Shown one piece after another: positions 1-7,564 of a stretch of DNA of 64,000 nt. The stretch comes from Melioribacteraceae bacterium (lineage in GTDB: Bacteria; Bacteroidota; Ignavibacteria; Ignavibacteriales; Melioribacteraceae): positions 1,893,511-1,957,510 of the forward strand of contig CP129490.1 in assembly GCA_030584085.1 (NCBI GenBank). Direction: 5' to 3'. Each line of letters starts with the position of its first letter. Positions within the stretch are counted from its first letter, which is position 1. The position numbers were made by a program, and so were the translations under genes. The notes below the pieces were generated by a model. That model saw nothing but the letters and a program-made list of their open reading frames with translations, made no database searches and was not told where the DNA came from.

Positions 1-93
1 TTACAACCACATTTTTGTTTTCTAATTTCATTTTAACACTCAATAATTTTTTATACTTTTCAATTTAACAAAATTAACAATAGAAGATTACTC

Positions 94-609
94 ATGCTAA
101 ACAATATTAGATGGAAGTCTCTGTTATACATTGTATTAGTTTCTCTCTTTCTGGGTTTTACTTATAATTATCTTTCTCCAAATGGTATTCCTTTAGTAAA
201 AGAAGTTATAGAATTTGGAGTTTATGATGAAAATGAGATAACTATAAATAATACAGGCGGTCTCGATTTTACAAACATCAAACTGATAGATTTGGAGAAC
301 GCATTTAAGCTATATAACAAAGGTATAAAATTTGTCGATGTTCGTGATCAGTGGGATTATTCCGATGGTCATGTATTAGGTTCAATTAATCTACCGGAAG
401 TTGAATTCTCTCCACAACATAATTCGCTTTCTTTGTTATCGAAAGATGAATCATTAATTCTTTATTGCTCCAGCGATGACTGCGGATTAAGCAAAAAAGT
501 AGCCGTTGAACTTTTAAAACTCGGATATAAATCATTGTTTGTGTTTGAAGAAGGTTGGGAGACTTGGCGTGACGCCGGTTACCCCGTTGAATTTGGAGGT
601 GAATTTTAA
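94..609 (+). CDS. Membrane-anchored rhodanese-domain protein
   Basis: Predicted sulfurtransferase or redox-relay protein of 171 residues. An N-terminal hydrophobic segment (about residues 9-27) should anchor it in the inner membrane with the rest outside. The C-terminal half is a rhodanese fold, seen in the VDVRDQWDYSDGHVLGSINLP stretch and the loop LYCSSDDCG carrying the expected catalytic cysteine near residue 125. The loop departs from the classical CxxxxR pattern (CSSDDCG, then LSKK), so the substrate is open. The stop codon overlaps the start of the next gene (TAATG), a MauE/DoxX-like membrane protein, so the two probably act together in periplasmic thiol or sulfur chemistry (inference). 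Family call is firm, specific role unknown. Confidence 0.85.
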   Translation: MLNNIRWKSLLYIVLVSLFLGFTYNYLSPNGIPLVKEVIEFGVYDENEITINNTGGLDFTNIKLIDLENAFKLYNKGIKFVDVRDQWDYSDGHVLGSINLPEVEFSPQHNSLSLLSKDESLILYCSSDDCGLSKKVAVELLKLGYKSLFVFEEGWETWRDAGYPVEFGGEF

Positions 610-1058
610 TGAAACATTTAACAAATAAATACATTCTGTGGACTGCTAAATTTTTTATAGGGTACATCTTCATTCTTGCGGGAATTGAAAAAATTGCCGA
701 TCCATCCGGATTCTCCGAATCTATTGAAAACTATCAATTATTACCTAACATATTTATAAACTTTTTTGCGATCGCTTTACCATGGATAGAGGTCGTGTGC
801 GGGATCTTACTTATATTTAATAAACATGTAAAAGAGAATTCTTTTATCTTTATCTCCTTGATGTCAGCCTTTACTATCATGATCTTCATCGCAGTTCTCA
901 GAGGTTTGGATATAGATTGCGGATGCTTTGGAACTAATAATTCTCAAAATGTGGGAATAGTAAAAATTATTGAAAATCTGGGACTGATAATTTTAGGATT
1001 GTATGTTTTTGTTTATCATGAAAAAATTAATAAATCAATACCTCTTGAAAAAGTGTAA
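609..1058 (+). CDS. MauE/DoxX-like redox-associated membrane protein
   Basis: A 149-residue integral membrane protein with four predicted helices (roughly residues 10-30, 48-68, 78-97 and 118-137). The AGIEKIADPSGF stretch after helix 1 is typical of the DoxX/MauE family. The motif DIDCGCFG after helix 3 is the cysteine pair seen in MauE-type proteins, which are thought to pass electrons to or from periplasmic thiol proteins. It overlaps the rhodanese gene by one base and the following glycosyltransferase gene by one base (TAATG at both joints). Family assignment is good; the electron partner is not identifiable here. Confidence 0.8.
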   Translation: MKHLTNKYILWTAKFFIGYIFILAGIEKIADPSGFSESIENYQLLPNIFINFFAIALPWIEVVCGILLIFNKHVKENSFIFISLMSAFTIMIFIAVLRGLDIDCGCFGTNNSQNVGIVKIIENLGLIILGLYVFVYHEKINKSIPLEKV

Positions 1059-2089
1059 TGAAAATTGATAATTCCTCTATAAAAAAAATACTCCTTATTA
1101 AATTCAGAGGAATCGGGGATGTAATTCTTTCTACTGTCGTTTTAGAAAATCTTAAGAGAAACTTTCCAAATGCTTCGATTGATTATTTAACTGAAAAACC
1201 GAGTGATCAACTTTTAAACTTACTTGATGAGATAAGCAATGTTCATCTTTTTACTGACAAGAGTTTATCCGGAAGATTTAAGCTCATCCGTAAAATTCGA
1301 AAAGAAAAGTATGATTTGATTTTTGATTTTTATGCGAATCCATTCACTGCACAAATAACATTTTTAAGCGGAGCAAAATATCGAGCCGGTTTTCCCTATC
1401 GTGGAAGAAAATATGCATACAATTTATTTGGACCCGAAGAACGCGGGAAATTTCACGCTGCTGATTTACATTTAGAATTTCTGAAGAAAATTGGTTTATC
1501 TGTTACCCCAAGCAATCTAAAATCAGATCTTGACGATGAATCAATTTCATTTGCTCGACAGTTTTTTGAAAATACATTTTCACAAAAAGATTTTGTAATT
1601 GGAATCTCCCCAAGCGGAGGATGGAATTCAAAAAAATGTGATCCAATTAAATTTGCCGAAATTGCAGATGCTTCTGCACAAAAATATAGCGCTAAGATTC
1701 TAATTGTCTGGGGACCGAGTGATGAAAACGACACTGAAGAAATTATTCGATTTATGAAATCAAATGCAATAAAAGCCCCGGTTACTAATATCAAACAAAT
1801 GGCTTCTTTAATCTCTCAATGTAAAATATTGATTGCTAATGACAGCGGTCCGATGCACATTTCTACTGCAATTGGAACGCCCACATTAAGTTTGCACGGT
1901 CCCACTGATCCAAATCTTCAAGGTCCTTATGGCAGTAAACATGAATGGATAAATAAAAGTGATTTACATTGTATTATTTGCAACAAACTTGAGTGTCCTT
2001 ACAACCATGAATGTTTTTTAGAATTAGATGTTGACGATGTTTTATCAAAAGTTGATAAGCTGATTGAAAAAAACAATATTGCTTTATGA
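1058..2089 (+). CDS. Glycosyltransferase family 9 (heptosyltransferase-like) 1
   Basis: Cytoplasmic GT-B glycosyltransferase of the ADP-heptose:LPS heptosyltransferase family (GT9), 343 residues. The N-terminal ILLIKFRGIGDVILSTVVLENL is the usual GT9 start. The C-terminal half has the donor-site signature NDSGPMHISTAIGTP followed by HGPTDP. A cysteine cluster near the end (CIICNKLECPYNHEC) recurs in many GT9 proteins. It is the first of three consecutive GT9 genes, overlapping the next by four bases (ATGA), so the set probably adds successive sugars to lipid A core or another surface glycan. Donor and acceptor cannot be read from sequence. Confidence 0.88.
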   Translation: MKIDNSSIKKILLIKFRGIGDVILSTVVLENLKRNFPNASIDYLTEKPSDQLLNLLDEISNVHLFTDKSLSGRFKLIRKIRKEKYDLIFDFYANPFTAQITFLSGAKYRAGFPYRGRKYAYNLFGPEERGKFHAADLHLEFLKKIGLSVTPSNLKSDLDDESISFARQFFENTFSQKDFVIGISPSGGWNSKKCDPIKFAEIADASAQKYSAKILIVWGPSDENDTEEIIRFMKSNAIKAPVTNIKQMASLISQCKILIANDSGPMHISTAIGTPTLSLHGPTDPNLQGPYGSKHEWINKSDLHCIICNKLECPYNHECFLELDVDDVLSKVDKLIEKNNIAL

Positions 2090-3159
2090 AAGAAATCGAA
2101 ATATACCTGCGCAAGTTATTATTATCGCTTTATTTATTCTTTAGGAAAAACGAAAAGAAAAATACAGAGCTTATAATTTCTAGTAAAGATAAAATCTTAT
2201 TGATAAGATTAAATCGCATTGGTGATGCATTAGTTACGACGCATTTAATTAAGAACATTAAAGAGCATACCGGTTGTGAAATTCATGTTCTTGCCGATAG
2301 AAAGAATCATTTCATCTTTGAGAATGATGCGAATGTGGATAGAACATTAGTTTTCCCGAAAAAGTTAAAAGAAATAAAAATTCTACAAGAAGAAATTAAT
2401 AATTCAGAATACCAAGCGTTGTTTGATTTACATGACGACGTTTCAACTTCTGTTTCGTTCTTTATTGGTTTGCTGAATGTAAAAAACAAAGTTGGATATA
2501 ATAAAAAATCAAAAAAAATATTTACTCATCTTGTTCCTTATCTTGATCCTACTAAACATCACATAATGGAACGTTATCTACAATTTTTGAATTTTTTAAA
2601 TATTCCATTTGACCAAAATAAAATTAAAGTAAACTATCAACCGACCACTGAAGCTTTACAGTATGCAGATGAATTAATAAACAATCTTTTTGAAGAAAAG
2701 AAATTCTTGGTAGGTATTAATATTTCAGCCGGAAGCGAAGCACGTTTTTGGGGAATTGAAAGATATAAGAAATTGATTTCGTATTTTTCGCAGTACGATA
2801 TAAATATTATATTGTTTTCTTCTCCCTCTGAAATTGAGAAGGCAAAACAAATTATAGAAAATGAAAAACTAATATCTGCAGAACCAACTTTTGAAAAAAT
2901 GACAGCAGTGTTAAAACAAATTGATTTTTTATTTTCACCCGATACTTCTCTCGTTCATATTGCATCCAGTTATAATTTGCCTGTGTTTGGTATTTACATT
3001 AATTATAATACGGATCATGTAGTTTGGTATCCGTATAATACCGAGCACGAATTAATAATAACGGAAAAACCGAATTTCAATGAACTCGAGTTTGATACAG
3101 TAATTAACAAATTAAAAATATTTTTTGAGTGTATTTATTATGACAAAAGAAATTCCTAA
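2086..3159 (+). CDS. Glycosyltransferase family 9 (heptosyltransferase-like) 2
   Basis: Second GT9 protein, 357 residues. The conserved KILLIRLNRIGDALVTTHLIKNI begins only near residue 34, after a basic, hydrophobic N-terminal stretch (LRKLLLSLYLFFRK) that could hold the protein against the membrane. The donor-site region is SPDTSLVHIASSYNLPVFGIY, a looser version of the DSGPxHIA signature, and the HGPTDP segment of gene 1 is missing. It is therefore a divergent member, either with a different sugar specificity or possibly weakly active. The start overlaps gene 1 (ATGA) and the end overlaps gene 3 by 20 bases. Confidence 0.85.
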   Translation: MKEIEIYLRKLLLSLYLFFRKNEKKNTELIISSKDKILLIRLNRIGDALVTTHLIKNIKEHTGCEIHVLADRKNHFIFENDANVDRTLVFPKKLKEIKILQEEINNSEYQALFDLHDDVSTSVSFFIGLLNVKNKVGYNKKSKKIFTHLVPYLDPTKHHIMERYLQFLNFLNIPFDQNKIKVNYQPTTEALQYADELINNLFEEKKFLVGINISAGSEARFWGIERYKKLISYFSQYDINIILFSSPSEIEKAKQIIENEKLISAEPTFEKMTAVLKQIDFLFSPDTSLVHIASSYNLPVFGIYINYNTDHVVWYPYNTEHELIITEKPNFNELEFDTVINKLKIFFECIYYDKRNS

Positions 3160-4267
3160 TTGTAAACGATTTACCGGTTATAAACCTTGTTATCCCGATC
3201 ATAACTGTTGGACAGATGGTTGCAAGGATAATATTTCTTTCGGCACAAAAATTCTTATAATTAATTTAGATGCAATGGGTGATGTTTTAATGACAACAGC
3301 TCAGCTAGCAACCTTGAAGAAAGTTTATCCGGAATCGACAATTATGTGGGTGACATTAAAAGTTGCTCATAAGTTATTGGAGAACAATCCCTTGATCGAT
3401 AAAGTATATGCTTATGATGCTGAATCAATTTCTATACTAAGTTCAATGAAATTTGATCTGGTAATGAATGTTGATAAATCCCAGCGCTCGGGTTCATTAG
3501 CTATGCAAGTCGATGCTGAGAAACGATTAGGTTTCGGAATAAATGAAAGAGGTCAAATTATTCCTTTAAACAAAGGTGCCGAATATAATTATTTATTAGG
3601 GATGGATGATCATTTAAAGTTCAAAGTCAATCAAAGAACTGGGCAAGATTATTTATCTGAAACTTTTGAAATCCCATATGAAAGAAACGATTATGTTTTT
3701 GAATTTTCTAATTCAGAAAAGGAATACATACAAGAATACAAAAATGAAATTGGTATTACAGAAAAAGATGAAATTATTGGTTTTAATACCGGTTGTTCTA
3801 ACTTGTACCCAAACAAAAAGATGACTATTGAACAACACCAAGTCCTCATCGAAAGATTCTTAAATACAAATAGATTTAAAGTTATGCTGCTCGGGGGACC
3901 GGAAGATACCGAACGAAATAATATTATTGCCGAACCTTTTGGAGATAGAATTATCAATTCTCCCACGACAAATGGAGTTCGAAAAGGTGCTTGTTATGAA
4001 AGTATTCCTCAAGTTATAATAACCGGTGATTCCTTCGGAATGCATTTGGCTATTGCTTTAAAGAAATATGTTATTGCTTGGTTCGGTTTGTCCTGCTGGA
4101 CAGAAATCGATTTATACGATCGAGGAGTTAAACTTATACCTGAAGGATTATTCTGTGCTCCCTGCTGGAAGAAAGTTTGCCCTTATGAATTAGAATGTAT
4201 TCAGATGATTGATCTTGATAAGATATTTAATGAAACAGTGAAATACTTTGACAACGTAAAAAAATAA
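3140..4267 (+). CDS. Glycosyltransferase family 9-like 3, Cys-rich ends
   Basis: Third GT9-family protein, about 375 residues. I take the ATG at 3140; a longer frame from TTG at 3125 adds only five residues. Before the GT9 start (ILIINLDAMGDVLMTTAQLATLKK) it has a short cysteine-rich leader (CKRFTGYKPCYPDHNCWTDGC), and the C-terminal part carries CAPCWKKVCPYELEC. Together these could bind a metal or form disulfides (inference). The donor-site region reads ITGDSFGMHLAIALKKYVIAW, with GDSFGMHLA replacing DSGPMHIA. One base separates it from the methyltransferase gene. GT9 fold is clear; substrate unknown. Confidence 0.83.
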   Translation: MTKEIPNCKRFTGYKPCYPDHNCWTDGCKDNISFGTKILIINLDAMGDVLMTTAQLATLKKVYPESTIMWVTLKVAHKLLENNPLIDKVYAYDAESISILSSMKFDLVMNVDKSQRSGSLAMQVDAEKRLGFGINERGQIIPLNKGAEYNYLLGMDDHLKFKVNQRTGQDYLSETFEIPYERNDYVFEFSNSEKEYIQEYKNEIGITEKDEIIGFNTGCSNLYPNKKMTIEQHQVLIERFLNTNRFKVMLLGGPEDTERNNIIAEPFGDRIINSPTTNGVRKGACYESIPQVIITGDSFGMHLAIALKKYVIAWFGLSCWTEIDLYDRGVKLIPEGLFCAPCWKKVCPYELECIQMIDLDKIFNETVKYFDNVKK

Positions 4268-4268
4268 A

Positions 4269-5159
4269 ATGTCTGAAAGAAAATCGGTACTTGAATTTTA
4301 TAAATCAAAGAATCGTCCTTTGATTCTTGATGGTGCAATTGGAAGTAATCTTCAGAATATTTTATCCGATAAAAATAATTCAATGTGGTCAAGTTCTTTA
4401 AATATTTCCGACCCCGCTAAAGTTATCGAACTTCATTCAAAATATATTAATGCCGGCGCTAATATAATAACAACAAATACATTTAGAACAAATCCGACTG
4501 CATATCATGTCGAACAAATTACTATAAGTAATGCAGAATTAGTCAAGAAATCTGTTAGACTTGCGATTCAATCACGAGGCGAAAATAATATTTTAATTGC
4601 CGGTTCAAATGCACCAGCCGAAGATTGTTATCAAATAGAGAGAACAATTTCTCACAATGAATTATACTTCAATCATTTGCATCATATTGAATATTTATGG
4701 CGAGCCGGTGTTGATTTTATCTTGAACGAAACATTTAGTCATTTCGATGAAATAAAAATTGTTTGCGAACTGTGTGACCAACAGAATATTCCATTTATTA
4801 TTAGTCTGTATCTAACCGATGATCTGCACATATTAAGCGGTGAATTACTTTACGATGTTATAGAATATATCAATCAATTTAGTCCGATTGCTATTGGTAT
4901 AAATTGCATTTCGCCGGCGACTTTTCATAAAATAGAATTTGTTAAATTTCATGCTATAAAATGGGGATTTTATTTGAACTGTGGTTCCGGAAAAGTAACT
5001 GATGAGATTATTGAATGCGGTATTCCTCCGAAAGAATATTCAACTTTCATACGAAATTATTTACAGTATAAACCTCTCTTTATAGGTTCATGTTGCGGAT
5101 CAAGTCCGACTCATACAGCAGCAATTAAGGAAACATTTGATGAAGTATATCGAAATTAA
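4269..5159 (+). CDS. Homocysteine S-methyltransferase-family protein
   Basis: A 296-residue zinc-dependent (beta/alpha)8-barrel protein of the Hcy-binding family (MmuM, N-terminal MetH domain, BHMT). Landmarks are LILDGAIGSNLQ at the start of the barrel, NIITTNTFRTNP, and the three zinc-binding cysteines in GINCISP and GSCCGSSPTH. It probably moves a methyl group from a donor such as S-methylmethionine or a betaine to homocysteine, or does a related thiol methylation. There is no cobalamin or folate domain, so it is not full MetH. It sits between the GT9 genes and ispE in one overlapping operon with no obvious pathway link. Confidence 0.82.
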   Translation: MSERKSVLEFYKSKNRPLILDGAIGSNLQNILSDKNNSMWSSSLNISDPAKVIELHSKYINAGANIITTNTFRTNPTAYHVEQITISNAELVKKSVRLAIQSRGENNILIAGSNAPAEDCYQIERTISHNELYFNHLHHIEYLWRAGVDFILNETFSHFDEIKIVCELCDQQNIPFIISLYLTDDLHILSGELLYDVIEYINQFSPIAIGINCISPATFHKIEFVKFHAIKWGFYLNCGSGKVTDEIIECGIPPKEYSTFIRNYLQYKPLFIGSCCGSSPTHTAAIKETFDEVYRN

Positions 5160-5994
5160 AGCACCGGCGAAGATCAATATTGGATTGAATGTTGTTAAAA
5201 AACGAGACGATGGTTTTCATGATCTCGAAACATTCTTTTATCCAATTTATGATTTACATGATACGGTTTCTTTTGAACTTGCTGATCATTTCGATTTCGA
5301 ATGCGATAACGATGAGTTAAATTCGGAAAACAATAATATAGTTTTGAAAGCTCATCAATCAGTTGAAAATTATGTTGGCAAAAAGTTATTAGTAAAAATT
5401 AAATTAAAAAAGAATATCCCAACCGGTGCCGGTTTAGGCGGCGGCAGCAGTGATGCCGCGGCAACATTAATATCATTAAATGAACTATTCAATTTGAAAA
5501 TCTCCTATAATAGTTTGATAAAAATCGCATTAGAGCTGGGATCTGATGTTCCTTTTTTTATTAAAGCAAAAGCGGCGATTGGTAGATCAAGAGGCGAGAA
5601 ATTGACTATTGTTGATTTTGAACTTCCCTACAATATTGTAATTGTAAATCCTGGTATTCACATTTCAACGAAAGAAGCATTTAAAAATATTTATCCTAAA
5701 AGTGCTAACATTGACTATAGCAAAGTTTTCCATAATCATGCTTCTTTTCTTAAGAATATGAAAAATGTAAAAAATGATTTTGAAGAATACGTATTTACAA
5801 GTTATCCTTCGATAAAAGAAATTAAGGAGAAATTGTTAGAACAAGGTGCGATTTTTTCATTAATGAGCGGAAGTGGTTCGAGTGTGTATGGATTATTTAA
5901 AGAGGAAATTAACATGGCTCAATTAACAAATGTTTTTCCTTCCAATTATTTCGTTTGTGTTTCACGTATGCAAGATAGCTACTTTGGATATTAG
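5140..5994 (+). CDS. ispE: 4-diphosphocytidyl-2-C-methyl-D-erythritol kinase
   Basis: IspE, the GHMP kinase that phosphorylates CDP-methylerythritol in the MEP isoprenoid pathway; 284 residues, usual length. Visible are KAPAKINIGLNVVKKRDDGFHDLET, the ATP-binding loop PTGAGLGGGSSDAAATL, the ELGSDVPFF motif and the C-terminal LMSGSGSSVYGLF. I place the start at ATG 5140, which overlaps the preceding gene by 20 bases; a TTG one codon upstream is less likely. Its TAG stop interlocks with the TAA stop of the convergent histidine kinase gene at 5991-5994, with no visible terminator between them. Confidence 0.95.
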   Translation: MKYIEIKAPAKINIGLNVVKKRDDGFHDLETFFYPIYDLHDTVSFELADHFDFECDNDELNSENNNIVLKAHQSVENYVGKKLLVKIKLKKNIPTGAGLGGGSSDAAATLISLNELFNLKISYNSLIKIALELGSDVPFFIKAKAAIGRSRGEKLTIVDFELPYNIVIVNPGIHISTKEAFKNIYPKSANIDYSKVFHNHASFLKNMKNVKNDFEEYVFTSYPSIKEIKEKLLEQGAIFSLMSGSGSSVYGLFKEEINMAQLTNVFPSNYFVCVSRMQDSYFGY

Positions 5995-7415
5995 ATTTCT
6001 TTTGTAGAATTCATTTCCTCGGTTGAATCTTGACTCTCAGATTCAAATGGCAATTTAAGAATTACTGTAGTTCCGGGATTGGTATCATCTCCTATATTTG
6101 AAGGACTCTTAAAGTTGATTTCCCCTTTGTGTAATTCAATTACTTCCTTAACTAAAGCGAGCCCAAGTCCACTTCCTTCCGTATCGGTTCTCTTAACATT
6201 TGTGGCACGATAAAACTCATGCATAATATTTTGTATTTCATTTTTGGGTATGCCAATTCCAGTATCCGATATTTCAAAAAATAGATTATTCTCATCATCT
6301 CTTAATTCGATAAGAACTTTTCCATCCGTAGGAGTATACTTGAATGCATTGCAAAGTAGATTAGAGATCGCCAATTCAAATAGTATTTTATCTGCCGATA
6401 ACAACCTTTTATTATTTCTGAGATCATTTACTTTTAGATTAATATTTTTATTACGTATATCAGTACAGCGTTTATCTATTACTCCATCCAATATATTCAT
6501 TACATCAATGCTCTCAGTTGGTCTTAGATTGAGCAATCGCAAACGCGAAATAAACAGAACATTGTTGACAAGATTCAAACCATCCGCACTTCTAATTTTT
6601 ATTCGTTCAATTTTTTCTTTTAGTTGGGCTGGTAATGGAACGATATACTCTTGTAAGATTAAGTCCGCTATTGATTGAATGGCCGAAATCGGGGATTTAA
6701 TTTCATGAACAACACCAATAATATATTTTTGTTTTTTTTCTTCAACTTGCTGAATTTTTTCAAGTGATGTTTTTAACTGCTGTTCTCTCCTATAGAGTTG
6801 ATGAGAGATTTTATTGGCTAAATATACGCTCATCAAGATCATTGTTGAATAAATAATTAATGTGAGAAGCACGTAATTCAGCCCATGATTGTATTCCTTC
6901 TCAAATAGACCAATTAAGTAATGAACATGAAGTATATCAAAATACTGAAGGAAACACATTGCAGCGTAAGAGAGTAAATAAATTGACATCACCGTAAATA
7001 TAACATGACCAGGTAGAATTAAACTTCCTATGATTGTATGAAAAATTGCAAAAATGTGAAAATGTGAATCAATCCCGCCTGTGTAATAGATCAAAACCAA
7101 TAGAATTGAAAGATCTAGAACAATTTGCAGTAAGGATAAGTGAAGTGGATTAAATTTTCCGGGAACACATTTAATTCTTTTACGAACTGATTGGATAATT
7201 AAGTTGTAAGTAAAAATGTATAATGTAATTAAAAGAAATACTAAGATTTGTCGAGTAGAAAATTTTAGATTAAGTAACCATTCGCCAGCTAATACAAAAA
7301 GTAACAACGCACCAACAAAAATATAACGTATCTTAATGAACCAAAGATTTCTTATTCTTATTGCATTCCAAAATTCTTCATAATGATGTGCCCATTTTGG
7401 AACTAATACTATCAT
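5991..7415 (-). CDS. Membrane sensor histidine kinase
   Basis: A 474-residue sensor kinase. The N-terminal half is a bundle of about six transmembrane helices (residues ~30-205) with almost no periplasmic loop, resembling membrane-embedded sensors rather than ligand-binding ones. A short coiled linker follows, then the phosphoacceptor helix VVHEIKSPISAI (His near 238) and an intact HATPase domain: N box SNLLCNAFKYTP, DTGIGIP and GSGLGLALV. No HAMP, PAS or receiver domain and no adjacent response regulator, so it is an orphan. It could act on one of the orphan receivers in the hydrogenase operon just upstream on the same strand (inference). Confidence 0.88.
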   Translation of the reverse strand: MIVLVPKWAHHYEEFWNAIRIRNLWFIKIRYIFVGALLLFVLAGEWLLNLKFSTRQILVFLLITLYIFTYNLIIQSVRKRIKCVPGKFNPLHLSLLQIVLDLSILLVLIYYTGGIDSHFHIFAIFHTIIGSLILPGHVIFTVMSIYLLSYAAMCFLQYFDILHVHYLIGLFEKEYNHGLNYVLLTLIIYSTMILMSVYLANKISHQLYRREQQLKTSLEKIQQVEEKKQKYIIGVVHEIKSPISAIQSIADLILQEYIVPLPAQLKEKIERIKIRSADGLNLVNNVLFISRLRLLNLRPTESIDVMNILDGVIDKRCTDIRNKNINLKVNDLRNNKRLLSADKILFELAISNLLCNAFKYTPTDGKVLIELRDDENNLFFEISDTGIGIPKNEIQNIMHEFYRATNVKRTDTEGSGLGLALVKEVIELHKGEINFKSPSNIGDDTNPGTTVILKLPFESESQDSTEEMNSTKEI

Positions 7416-7530
7416 AATTTTATCTCAAATGTGATTATTGTTTCATCAAAGCATTAAACACAAAAGCTCAATTAAATATATTGATATCCGGTTTTAATGT
7501 AAATAGAAATTGGAACAGGGATATTAAGTA

Positions 7531-7560
7531 AAAAAATAAGGAGGAGTTTCCCCCTCCTTA
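7531..7560 (-). terminator. Rho-independent terminator of the hydrogenase operon
   Basis: Inverted repeat TAAGGAGG (7537-7544) and CCTCCTTA (7553-7560). On the minus strand the hairpin is followed by a run of T residues (7531-7537). It lies four bases past the stop of the last hydrogenase gene, as expected for the end of the ten-gene operon. Confidence 0.85.
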
Positions 7561-7564
7561 TGAA

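Noticed and set aside
6244-6678. 144-residue plus-strand ORF inside the membrane histidine kinase gene
   Set aside because: It lies entirely antisense to a clear histidine kinase with all catalytic boxes, has no recognisable domain and no ribosome site; a shadow frame.
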